64,000 nt of DNA from Nocardioidaceae bacterium (lineage in GTDB: Bacteria; Actinomycetota; Actinomycetes; Propionibacteriales; Nocardioidaceae): positions 124,001 to 188,000 of the forward strand of contig JAGIBL010000002.1 in the NCBI GenBank assembly GCA_017744365.1. Reading direction: 5' to 3'. Positions 8,075-15,474 of this stretch are shown here, in pieces (position 1 is the stretch's first letter; the number at the start of each line of letters is the position of its first letter). The notes under the pieces were generated by a model. That model saw nothing but the letters and a program-made list of their open reading frames with translations, was not told where the DNA came from and ran no database searches. A program made the translations under genes and the position numbers.

Positions 8075-9150
8075 CGGACCCCGGGGTGGGGCCGGCCGCG
8101 GAAGTGCGGCAGCACCTCGTCGAGGAAGAGCCGCAGCGAGGCCCAGGACTCCTCGGCGGTCATGAAGCCGAAGTTGAAGAGCAGCGACATGTGTCGCGCG
8201 CCGTACGCCTGGTACTCCTCGATCTGCTCGATCACGCTCGCCGGGCTGCCGACGATCATGGCCTTGGCCAGGAACTCGTCGGGCTCGGTCGGCGAGACCC
8301 CGACGACGCTGCGCAGCTTCTCGGACTCCTTCACGTCGCCGGTCAGCCCGAACAGCTTGGTGTTGAAGTCGGCCATCGCCCGCATCCGCTCGCGGATCGA
8401 GGACTGCGCCTCCTCGTCGGTCGGCGCCAGGTAGACCTGCTTCTGCACCATGCTCCAGTCGAGGAGCTCCTCGACCCGGTCGCCGTGGCCGTGCTCGTGC
8501 AGCGCCTTGCGGTAGAACTCGAGCCGCTCGCCGAGCACCTCGGCGGTCTCGCGCGCGGTGAACAGGTGCCAGCCGCGTGCGGCGGTCCAGGTGACCCCCT
8601 CGTCGTTCTGGGTGCCGCGCGCGAACGCCGGCTTGGACCGGTGGTAGGCCGAGGGCATGATCCGGGTCCGCAGCGAGCCCGACTCGAAGACCGTCTCCCA
8701 CTCCAGGGGCGGGTCCTCGGGCAGCTTGTCGAGGGCCGCCTCCATCACGTCGAGGTTGTGGATCATCTCCTGGTGCCGGGTCGCCGGGTTCCGGCCGAGG
8801 CCGGCGTACTCGACCGGCGAGCCGCCCGCGGCGAACCCGACGATCAGCTCACCGCGGGTGAGGATGTCGAGCAGGTTGCACGACTGCGCGAGACGCATCG
8901 GGTTGTGCAGCGTCGGCACCGCGACGGCGAGCGCGAACTTGGTCCCGGCCGGCACCTGCGGCGCCAGGTACGAGGCCAGCATGAAGTTGTTGCCGTAGGT
9001 GTTGTAGTCCGAGAAGTGGTGCTCGGTGAGCGCGATCCCGTCCACGCCGGCGCGGGTCGCCTCGACGGCCTGCGCGGTGATCGTCTCGATGATCTCGACG
9101 TCCTCGTGGGCACCGCGGGTCTGGGGGTTCAGGTAGATGGAGAAGCGCAC
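8071..9150 (-). CDS. LLM class flavin-dependent oxidoreductase (bacterial-luciferase-like monooxygenase)
   Basis: 359-aa luciferase-fold TIM barrel. Seen: FSIYLNPQTRG at the start, GIALTEHHFSDYNTYGN with the family His pair near residues 45-60, LDILTRGELIVGFAAGG near 115, and the C-terminal MIVGSPASVIEQIEEYQAYGARHMSLLF. Group C flavin monooxygenases of this type open or oxygenate small substrates using FMNH2 from a separate reductase, which this operon supplies (3,279-3,755). The GTG start has GAAGG upstream. First gene of the operon, just downstream of a LacI-type operator pair. Substrate unknown. Confidence 0.9.
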   Translation of the reverse strand: MRFSIYLNPQTRGAHEDVEIIETITAQAVEATRAGVDGIALTEHHFSDYNTYGNNFMLASYLAPQVPAGTKFALAVAVPTLHNPMRLAQSCNLLDILTRGELIVGFAAGGSPVEYAGLGRNPATRHQEMIHNLDVMEAALDKLPEDPPLEWETVFESGSLRTRIMPSAYHRSKPAFARGTQNDEGVTWTAARGWHLFTARETAEVLGERLEFYRKALHEHGHGDRVEELLDWSMVQKQVYLAPTDEEAQSSIRERMRAMADFNTKLFGLTGDVKESEKLRSVVGVSPTEPDEFLAKAMIVGSPASVIEQIEEYQAYGARHMSLLFNFGFMTAEESWASLRLFLDEVLPHFRGRPHPGVR

Positions 9151-9175
9151 CGCTGCTCGCCTTCGCTCGGGTCTG

Positions 9176-9204
9176 TTGTAACGTTTGCACTGCAAACGTT
9201 AGCA
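9176..9204. promoter_or_regulatory. paired LacI-family operators
   Basis: Two 14-bp LacI-type sites back to back: on the minus strand TGCAAACGTTACAA (9189-9176), on the plus strand TGCAAACGTTAGCA (9191-9204). Together they form a perfect 23-bp palindrome at 9179-9201 around one C at 9190. Both carry the central CG and TGCAA arm typical of LacI/GalR operators. The pair sits 26 nt upstream of the LLM gene and 88 nt upstream of the divergent lacI-type gene. Confidence 0.8.
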
Positions 9205-9292
9205 ATGGGTTTTTCGGCGCGTCAATGGGTGATTTCCCTGACGTCACCATGGTTCGATTGCGACACCCGAGCGCAGCCTGGAGGAGGACAGC

Positions 9293-10276
9293 GTGAGACC
9301 GACCCTGCGGGACGTGGCACGCGCCGCGGGCGTCTCGGTGTCCACCACGTCACGGGTGTTCCGCGAGCCGGACCGGTTCCGGCCGGCGACGCGGGAGCGA
9401 GTGCTGGCCGCGGCGGCCGAGCTGGGCTACCGGCCGAACCGGGCCGCGCAGGCGCTCATCACCGGTCGCACCGGGAGCGTCGCCGTGCTGGTACCCAACC
9501 TGACCAACCCGATCTTCCCCGAGCTCGTCCGCGCCGCCCAGCACCGGCTGCACGCGCACGGGTCGTTCACCCTGGTCGCCGACACCGACGAGGACCCGGC
9601 CCAGGAGGCCTCCCTCATCGCCATGCTGGCGCCGGACGTGGACGCCGTCATCACCTGCTCCTCGCTGCTCGACGACGACCAGATCCCGGACCTCGCGGCT
9701 CAGGTGCGCCTCGTCTTCGTCGGCCGCGACCCCGGCCCTTCGCACCCCAGCGTGCTCGCCGACGACCCCGCCGGGATGCGCGAGGTGGTCGCGCTGCTCA
9801 CCGGCCTGGGTCACCGGCGGATCACCTACCTGGCCGGGCGCGCCGCGTCCTGGGCCGCGCGCCGGCGGCTGCAGGCGTTCACCGAGGCCGCGGCCGGCGC
9901 GGGAGTGCCGGTCGACGTCGTGGACCCCAACCACCCCAGCTTCGAGGGTGGCCGCGCCGCGGCCGAGGGACTGCTCCGGTCGGGCACCCTGCCCACGGCG
10001 GTGGTCGCCTTCAACGACCTGATCGCGCTCGGGCTGACGGCCCGGCTCGCGGAGGCCGGGGTCGCGGTCCCGGGCGAGGTCAGCGTCGTCGGGTACGACG
10101 ACGTCGAGTTCGCCCGGATGGCCAGCCCGGGCCTGACCACGCTCGCCTACCCGCGGACCGCGCTGGGCGAGAGGGCCGCCGACCTGGTGGGCACCGCCCC
10201 GGCCGACGACCCTCGTCGCGTCTTCCCGCTCACCCTGGTCGAGCGCGGCTCCACCGGCCCTGCCCGGGCCGGCTGA
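9293..10276 (+). CDS. LacI family transcriptional regulator
   Basis: 327 aa. N-terminal LacI HTH: LRDVARAAGVSVSTTSRVFREP then RVLAAAAELGYRPNRAAQAL (hinge helix) in residues 4-58. The periplasmic-binding-like sensor follows, with VAVLVPNLTNPIFPELV near 63 and VVGYDDVEFARMASPGLTT near 265. It has TTSRV where many have ATVSRV. GTG start with GGAGGA upstream. Divergent from the eight-gene operon with paired operators between them, so it is the likely repressor of that operon and, by a third matching site at 13,989, of the 10,297-13,974 operon. Confidence 0.95.
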   Translation: MRPTLRDVARAAGVSVSTTSRVFREPDRFRPATRERVLAAAAELGYRPNRAAQALITGRTGSVAVLVPNLTNPIFPELVRAAQHRLHAHGSFTLVADTDEDPAQEASLIAMLAPDVDAVITCSSLLDDDQIPDLAAQVRLVFVGRDPGPSHPSVLADDPAGMREVVALLTGLGHRRITYLAGRAASWAARRRLQAFTEAAAGAGVPVDVVDPNHPSFEGGRAAAEGLLRSGTLPTAVVAFNDLIALGLTARLAEAGVAVPGEVSVVGYDDVEFARMASPGLTTLAYPRTALGERAADLVGTAPADDPRRVFPLTLVERGSTGPARAG

Positions 10277-10296
10277 GCACGCGCCCACCGAGCCGC

Positions 10297-11769
10297 TCAC
10301 CAGTCGGTGGCGACGTACTTCTCCTCGGTGAACTCGAGCATGCCCTCGTGGCCGCCCTCGCGGCCCAGACCGCTCTGCTTGGTGCCGCCGAAGGGTGCCG
10401 CGGGGTCGGAGACGACGCCGCGGTTGAGCCCGACCATGCCGCTGTCCAGCGCTTCGCTGACGCGCAGGCCGCGGGCCAGGTCGCCGGTGTAGACGTAGGA
10501 GACCAGGCCGAACTCGGTGTCGTTGGCCGCCGCGACCGCCTCGGCCTCCTCGGTGAAGGTGACCACCGGCGCGACCGGTCCGAAGATCTCCTCGCGCAGC
10601 AGCGCCGCGTTCCCGGGCACCTCGCCGAGCACGGTCGGCTCGTAGAAGAACCCGGTCCGCTGGGGCGCCTGCCCGCCGGTGACCGTGCGGGCGCCGGTCT
10701 GCTGGGCGTCGGCGACCAGGGCGGCGACCTTGTCCCGGCTCTCCGCGTTGACCAGCGGGCCGAGGTCGACGCCGTCGTGGTGACCGGGCCCGATGCTGAG
10801 CGCGCTCATCCGGGCGGCGAAGGCCTCGGTGAAGTCCCGGGCGATCCCGGCCTGGACGTAGAAGCGGTTGGCCGCGGTGCAGGCCTCGCCGCCGTTGCGC
10901 ATCTTCGCGATCATCGCCCCGTCGACGGCGGCGTCGAGGTCGGCGTCGTCGAAGACGAGGAACGGGGCGTTGCCGCCCAGCTCCATCGCGCAGCTGACCA
11001 CGGTCCGCGCGGCACGCTCGAGCAGCACCCGGCCGACCTCGGTCGACCCGGTGAAGGAGAGCTTGCGGACCCGCGGGTCGTCGACCATCGCGCCCACCAC
11101 CGCGCCGGAGCGCTTGCTGCTGACCACGTTGACCACGCCGGCCGGGACCCCGGCCTCCTCGAGGATCCGGGCGATCGCCAGCGCGGACAGCGGGGTCTCG
11201 CTGGCCGGCTTGAGCACCACCGTGCAGCCCGCGGCCAGGGCCGGGCCGATCTTGCGGGTGGCCATCGCCAGCGGGAAGTTCCACGGGGTCACCAGCACCG
11301 CGACGCCGATGGGCTGGCGCAGGGTGAGGATCCGGTTGCCGCCGTTCGGCGCGGTCTGCACGGTGCCGTGCAGCCGCACCGCCTCCTCGGCGTACCAGCG
11401 GAAGAACTCGGCGGCGTACGCGACCTCGCCCCGGGCATCGACCAGGGTCTTGCCGTTCTCGACGACGTCGAGCAGCGCCAGCTCCTCGGCCCGCGCGGTC
11501 ATCAGCTCGAACGCACGACGCAGGATCTCGCCGCGCTCCCGCGGAGGCATCTTCGCCCACGCGGGCAGCGCGCGCTGTGCTGCCTCGACGGCGGCGAGCC
11601 CGTCCTCGACGGTCGCCGAGGCGACGCTCGCGACCACCTGCTCGGTCGCCGGGTCGACCACGTCGATGACGGCACCGTCACCGGACTCGACCCAGGCGCC
11701 GTCGATGAACAGGCCGCGCGGGACCGCCGCCAGCACGTCGTCCACCGGGGGGCTCACTGTCTGCGTCAT
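10297..11769 (-). CDS. NAD(P)-dependent aldehyde dehydrogenase (succinate-semialdehyde dehydrogenase-like)
   Basis: 490-aa ALDH superfamily enzyme of GabD type. Seen: VTPWNFPLAMATRKIGPALAAGCTVVLKPAS near residues 155-185 (cofactor), SFTGSTEVGR near 235, general base in MELGGNAPFLV near 257, and catalytic Cys in GGEACTAANRF near 291. It oxidises an aldehyde to an acid. The ATG start has AAGGAG upstream, 25 nt after the M24 gene; last gene of the LacI-site-controlled operon. Succinate or malonate semialdehyde are plausible substrates given the hydroxyacid dehydrogenase in the same operon. Confidence 0.93.
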   Translation of the reverse strand: MTQTVSPPVDDVLAAVPRGLFIDGAWVESGDGAVIDVVDPATEQVVASVASATVEDGLAAVEAAQRALPAWAKMPPRERGEILRRAFELMTARAEELALLDVVENGKTLVDARGEVAYAAEFFRWYAEEAVRLHGTVQTAPNGGNRILTLRQPIGVAVLVTPWNFPLAMATRKIGPALAAGCTVVLKPASETPLSALAIARILEEAGVPAGVVNVVSSKRSGAVVGAMVDDPRVRKLSFTGSTEVGRVLLERAARTVVSCAMELGGNAPFLVFDDADLDAAVDGAMIAKMRNGGEACTAANRFYVQAGIARDFTEAFAARMSALSIGPGHHDGVDLGPLVNAESRDKVAALVADAQQTGARTVTGGQAPQRTGFFYEPTVLGEVPGNAALLREEIFGPVAPVVTFTEEAEAVAAANDTEFGLVSYVYTGDLARGLRVSEALDSGMVGLNRGVVSDPAAPFGGTKQSGLGREGGHEGMLEFTEEKYVATDW

Positions 11770-11794
11770 TGCGTTCTCCTTCTTCTGCGGGCTT

Positions 11795-13033
11795 CTAGTA
11801 GGGATTCGTGACGACCAGGTCCTGGGCCGGGAACAGGGTGAGGATGCGGGGGCCGTCCTCGGTGACGACGACCTCCTCCTCGATGCGCGCGGCCGAGAAC
11901 CCGTCGTCGGCGGGGCAGTAGGTCTCCAGCGCGAACACCATTCCGGGCACGATCTCGACCGGGTTCTCCAGGCTGTTGAGCCGGCTGATGATCGGCCGCT
12001 CGTGCAGCCCGAGCCCGAGACCGTGCCCGAACTGGAGGCCGAACGCGGCCATCTCGTCGGGGAACCCGAACTCGGTCGCCGCCGGCCAGACCCGGGCGAT
12101 GTCGTCGGTGCCGACGCCGGGCTTCACCATCTCGATCGCGGCGTCCATCCACTCCCGCGCCCGGGTGTAGGCCGAGCGCTGGCTGGCCGTCGAGGAGCCC
12201 ACGCTGAACGTCCGGTAGTAGCAGGTCCGGTAGCCGTTGTAGCTGTGGATGATGTCGAAGAACGCCTGGTCGCCGGGCCGGATGATCCGGTCGGAGAAGT
12301 TGTGCGGGTGCGGGTTGCACCGCTCGCCGGAGACCGCGTTGATCGCCTCGACCTGGTCCGAGCCCTGCTCGTAGAGCCGCTTGTTCGCCAGCGCGACGAT
12401 GTCGTTCTCCCGGATGCCGGGCTTGAGCTGCTCGACGATCTCCTGGTAGACCCCGTCGACCATCGCGGCGGCCTGGGTGAGCAGCATGATCTCGTCGGCC
12501 GACTTGACCAGCCGCGCGTCGAGCATCGCCTGCTGGACGTCGACGACGACCAGACCCTGACGCTGCATCTCGAAGAGGAACGCCGGCTCCACGATGTCCA
12601 CGCCGACCGGCTGACCGGCGAGCCCAGCGTCGGCGAGCATCCCCTTGATCTCCCGGACCGCCGACTCCATCAGCCCGGCGTCCGGGGCGATCGCCCCGCG
12701 CAGGCCGAGCATCCCGGCCCGGCAGTCCTCCGGGCGTAGCCACGGCGAGTAGAGCTGGTGGTGCCGCGCGGCCGAGCCGAAGTCCCAGAGCACCGGCTCC
12801 CGGCCCCGTGCCAGCAGCGCGTACCGGGTCATCTTGTCGCCTAGCGCGCCGCCGATCCAGGTCTGCGTGGTGTAGCGGATGTTGTAGAAGTCGAAGAGCA
12901 GGAACGCGGCACACTCGCTGCTCTCCAGGGCCGCCTTGGCCCGCTCGAGCCGGTAGCGGCGCAGCCGGTCGAAGTCGACCCGCTGCTCGTAGTCCACGCC
13001 CGTGTGGCCGGGCGCTGGCATCGGCCTGCTCAT
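11795..13033 (-). CDS. M24 family (creatinase/aminopeptidase P-like) protein with one metal ligand replaced
   Basis: 412 aa: creatinase-type N-terminal domain (about 20-160, with FLLFDFYNIRYTTQTWIGG) and a C-terminal pita-bread domain. Of the five M24 metal ligands, four are visible: D in AFFDIIHSYNGYRT, H in FGHGLGLGLHE, E in FALETYCP and E in ARIEEEVVV. The second Asp position, normally GYxxD, reads GYRTCYYRTF, so Cys replaces Asp. Creatinase and other non-peptidase M24 proteins also lost ligands, so a non-peptidase lyase or hydrolase role is likely. ATGA overlap with the dehydrogenase gene upstream. Confidence 0.85.
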   Translation of the reverse strand: MSRPMPAPGHTGVDYEQRVDFDRLRRYRLERAKAALESSECAAFLLFDFYNIRYTTQTWIGGALGDKMTRYALLARGREPVLWDFGSAARHHQLYSPWLRPEDCRAGMLGLRGAIAPDAGLMESAVREIKGMLADAGLAGQPVGVDIVEPAFLFEMQRQGLVVVDVQQAMLDARLVKSADEIMLLTQAAAMVDGVYQEIVEQLKPGIRENDIVALANKRLYEQGSDQVEAINAVSGERCNPHPHNFSDRIIRPGDQAFFDIIHSYNGYRTCYYRTFSVGSSTASQRSAYTRAREWMDAAIEMVKPGVGTDDIARVWPAATEFGFPDEMAAFGLQFGHGLGLGLHERPIISRLNSLENPVEIVPGMVFALETYCPADDGFSAARIEEEVVVTEDGPRILTLFPAQDLVVTNPY

Positions 13034-13974
13034 CGGCCGCTCAGGCCGTCGTCCACGACGACGTCCTCGGGAACAAGCTCCATGCCGGAGCGGCGAGCCT
13101 GCTCCAGGACGAGCGTCGCGAAGTCGTCGGCGACGTGACCGGCGCCGATCGCCGACGCGACCAGGTTCTCCGCGGCCGAGGCGACCGGCATCGGCACGCC
13201 CAGCTCGTGACCGGCCTCCAGGCCCAGGGTGAAGTCCTTGAGCAGCAGCGGCATCGTGAACGTCGGCGTGAAGTCCAGGTTGACGAGGGCCGGCGACTTG
13301 TACCGGCTGAAGACCGAGCCCATCACCGAGTCGTTGAGGAACTCCAGGAACGCGGCCCGGCTGGCTCCGCCCTTCTGGGCGAGCAGGGTGATCTCGGAGA
13401 GCGACTGGATGACCACGCCGAGGAAGACGTTGTGGCAGATCTTCACCAGCCGGGCGACCTCGCCCTCACCGACGTAGGTGACGCCCTTGCCCAGCGGCAG
13501 CAGCACCGGCTCGACCTCGTCGAAGACCTCGCGCTCGCCGGAGACGGCCATCGTCATCTCGCCGACGGCGACGACCTTCGGGTTGCCGCTGACCGGCGCG
13601 GCCAGCATCGCGGTGCCGCCCTTCTCCGCGGCGGCGCGGACCTCGGCCGAGGCCGCGACCGAGACGGTGGAGCAGTCCACGACCACCTTCGGGGCCAGCT
13701 GCGGGTTGCTCAGCACGCCCTCGTCGCCGGTCATCACCTGGAGCAGGTCCTGGGAGGCCGACACCATGCTGAAGACGATGTCCCGGCCGGCCAGCTCGGC
13801 GGGCGAGTCGACCGCGACCGCGCCCCGGTCGACCGCCGGCTGGGTCTTGGACCGGGTCCGGTTGTAGATCGCGACGTCGTAGCCCGCGTCGATCAGGCGG
13901 ATGGCGAGCTGGAGGCCCATGCGGCCGGCGCCGATCCAGCCGATGGTCGGACGCTCGTCGGAGAAGAGGCTCAT
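13030..13974 (-). CDS. NAD(P)-dependent beta-hydroxyacid dehydrogenase (3-hydroxyisobutyrate dehydrogenase family)
   Basis: 314 aa. Rossmann motif IGWIGAGRMGLQLA at residues 11-24, then the NRTRSK cofactor loop. The family motif near 125 reads LAAPVSGNPKVVAVGEMTMAVSG, and the catalytic lysine lies in ARLVKICHNVFLGV near 180. It interconverts a beta-hydroxyacid and a semialdehyde. The ATG at 13,974 has AAAGGA upstream; a LacI-type operator overlaps that leader. Product could be passed to the aldehyde dehydrogenase of the same operon. Confidence 0.92.
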   Translation of the reverse strand: MSLFSDERPTIGWIGAGRMGLQLAIRLIDAGYDVAIYNRTRSKTQPAVDRGAVAVDSPAELAGRDIVFSMVSASQDLLQVMTGDEGVLSNPQLAPKVVVDCSTVSVAASAEVRAAAEKGGTAMLAAPVSGNPKVVAVGEMTMAVSGEREVFDEVEPVLLPLGKGVTYVGEGEVARLVKICHNVFLGVVIQSLSEITLLAQKGGASRAAFLEFLNDSVMGSVFSRYKSPALVNLDFTPTFTMPLLLKDFTLGLEAGHELGVPMPVASAAENLVASAIGAGHVADDFATLVLEQARRSGMELVPEDVVVDDGLSGR

Positions 13975-13988
13975 CTGATTCCTTTCGT

Positions 13989-14002
13989 TGCAATCGTTTG
14001 CA
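13989..14002. promoter_or_regulatory. LacI-type operator upstream of the hydroxyacid dehydrogenase operon
   Basis: On the minus strand TGCAAACGATTGCA: 5-bp arms TGCAA/TTGCA around the central CG. It shares TGCAAACG with both sites at 9,176-9,204. It is 14 nt upstream of the first codon, so a bound repressor would block initiation. Confidence 0.7.
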
Positions 14003-14054
14003 GACTCATTCTCCGTTCTCCGCTTCGCGAATGTCAAGGCTACGGCCGTCGGAG

Positions 14055-14073
14055 ACTGCATGTCGATTGCAGT
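14055..14073. terminator. weak hairpin after the E3 gene
   Basis: ACTGCA, 7-nt loop, TGCAGT, just downstream of the dihydrolipoyl dehydrogenase stop. It has no T-tract. It may be a weak terminator or a degenerate LacI-type site (TGCAATCG is present on the minus strand, but arm spacing is one base off). Confidence 0.3.
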
Positions 14074-14084
14074 ACGGCGGGCGC

Positions 14085-15461
14085 TCAGTCGTGCGCGTGC
14101 AGCGGCTTGCCGGCCAGCGCCAGGAACGCCTCGCCGAGCGCCTCGTCCTGGGTCGGGTGCGCGTGCACCAGCCCGGCCACGTCCTCCGGGTAGGCCTCCC
14201 AGGCGACGGCCAGCTGGGCCTCCCCGATCAGCTCGCCCACGCGGGCGCCGACCAGGTGGACGCCGAGCACCGGACCACCTCGCTGCCGGACGAGCTTGAC
14301 GAACCCGGTGGTGCCCAGGATCTGGCTCTTGCCGTTCCCGCCGAGGTTGTAGCTGACCGTCTCGACCTCGTCGCCGTGCACCGCGCGTGCCTGCGCCTCG
14401 GTGAGCCCGACCGAGGCGACCTCGGGATCGGAGTAGGTCACCCGGGGGATCGACGACTCGGGCACCGGCACCGGGTCCAGGCCGGCGAGGGTCTCGGCGA
14501 CGAAGATGCCCTGCTGGAAGCCGCGGTGCGCGAGCTGCAGGCCGGGCACGATGTCACCCACCGCGTAGACCCCGGGCACCGTCGTGCGCAGGGTCTCGTC
14601 GACCTTCACGAAGCCCCGGTCCAGCTCGACGCCGACGTCGTCGTAGCCCAGGTCGGCGGTCCGCGGGCCGCGTCCGACCGCGACCAGCAGCTGGTCGGCG
14701 ACCAGCTCGGTCCCGCCCTCGAGGACGACGGTCACCGCGTCCGCGGTCTGCGCGACCGACGCCACCCGGGCGCCGGTCCGCACACCGATGCCACGCTTGG
14801 TGAAGGCGCGCTGCAGCGCCTTGCCGATCGCCTCGTCCTCGTTGGGAACCAGCGACGGCAGCGCCTCGACCACGGTCACCTCGGCGCCGAAGGAGCGCCA
14901 CACGCTGGCGAACTCCACCCCGATGACTCCTCCACCGAGGACGACCACCCGCTCGGGGACATGGTCGAGGGCGAGCGCCTCGGTGGAGGAGAGAATGCGC
15001 CCGCCGAGCTCGATGCCCGGCACCGAGCGGGCGTAGGACCCAGTGGCCAGCACCACCGCACGCGACGCGCGGTGGGTGTCCTCGCCGACCCGCACGGCGT
15101 CCGCGGCGACCAGGGTGCCGCGCCCGGCGACGACGGTGATGCCGCGGCTGGCGACCAGGCCGCGCAGGCCCTGGTGCAGCCGGTCGACGACGCCGTCGCG
15201 GTAGGCGTGCACCGCCGGGACGTCGACGCCGTCGAAGCTCGCGCGGATCCCGAACCGGTCCGCCTCGCGGGTGGCATCGGCGACCTCGGCCGCGTGCAGC
15301 AGCGCCTTGGTCGGGATGCAGCCATTGTGCAGGCAGGTGCCGCCCAGCTTGTCCTCCTCGACCAGCGTGACGCTGAGCCCGAGCTGGGCGGCGCGCAGCG
15401 CGGCGGCGTACCCGCCGGAGCCGCCACCGAGGACGACGAGGTCGGAGGTGGTCTCAGCCAT
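14085..15461 (-). CDS. lpdA: dihydrolipoyl dehydrogenase (E3)
   Basis: 458-aa FAD disulfide oxidoreductase. N-terminal FAD motif LVVLGGGSGGYAAALRA at residues 8-24, redox disulfide GGTCLHNGCIPTK near 40-52, NAD-binding VVVLGGGVIGVEFASVW near 173, and a second FAD motif GVYAVGDIV near 305. It reoxidises the lipoyl group of the E2 encoded 13 nt upstream. Unusually the active-site disulfide has L-H-N-G between cysteines (CLHNGC) rather than the common CLNVGC, as in many branched-chain-type E3s. Last gene of the E1-E2-E3 operon. Confidence 0.95.
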   Translation of the reverse strand: MAETTSDLVVLGGGSGGYAAALRAAQLGLSVTLVEEDKLGGTCLHNGCIPTKALLHAAEVADATREADRFGIRASFDGVDVPAVHAYRDGVVDRLHQGLRGLVASRGITVVAGRGTLVAADAVRVGEDTHRASRAVVLATGSYARSVPGIELGGRILSSTEALALDHVPERVVVLGGGVIGVEFASVWRSFGAEVTVVEALPSLVPNEDEAIGKALQRAFTKRGIGVRTGARVASVAQTADAVTVVLEGGTELVADQLLVAVGRGPRTADLGYDDVGVELDRGFVKVDETLRTTVPGVYAVGDIVPGLQLAHRGFQQGIFVAETLAGLDPVPVPESSIPRVTYSDPEVASVGLTEAQARAVHGDEVETVSYNLGGNGKSQILGTTGFVKLVRQRGGPVLGVHLVGARVGELIGEAQLAVAWEAYPEDVAGLVHAHPTQDEALGEAFLALAGKPLHAHD

Positions 15462-15474
15462 CAGCTGCCTCTCT

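Noticed and set aside
3279-9150. Complete Rut pyrimidine pathway
   Set aside because: LLM oxidoreductase, flavin reductase and RidA fit, but no RutB isochorismatase-like, RutD hydrolase or RutG permease is present and the importer is NitT/TauT type, so a different substrate is more likely.
8086-11811. 1241-codon plus-strand frame over LLM, LacI and ALDH genes
   Set aside because: Shadow of GC-rich coding in both directions; crosses two real genes on each strand and has no domain.
11795-13033. DMSP lyase DddP
   Set aside because: The metal-site spacing differs from what I recall of DddP (the two close N-terminal Asp and the later Asp); here the later position is Cys. Not supported.
14055-14073. 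Fourth LacI operator
   Set aside because: One half matches TGCAATCG but arm spacing is 15 rather than 14 and the other half reads ACATGCA; more likely a weak hairpin.
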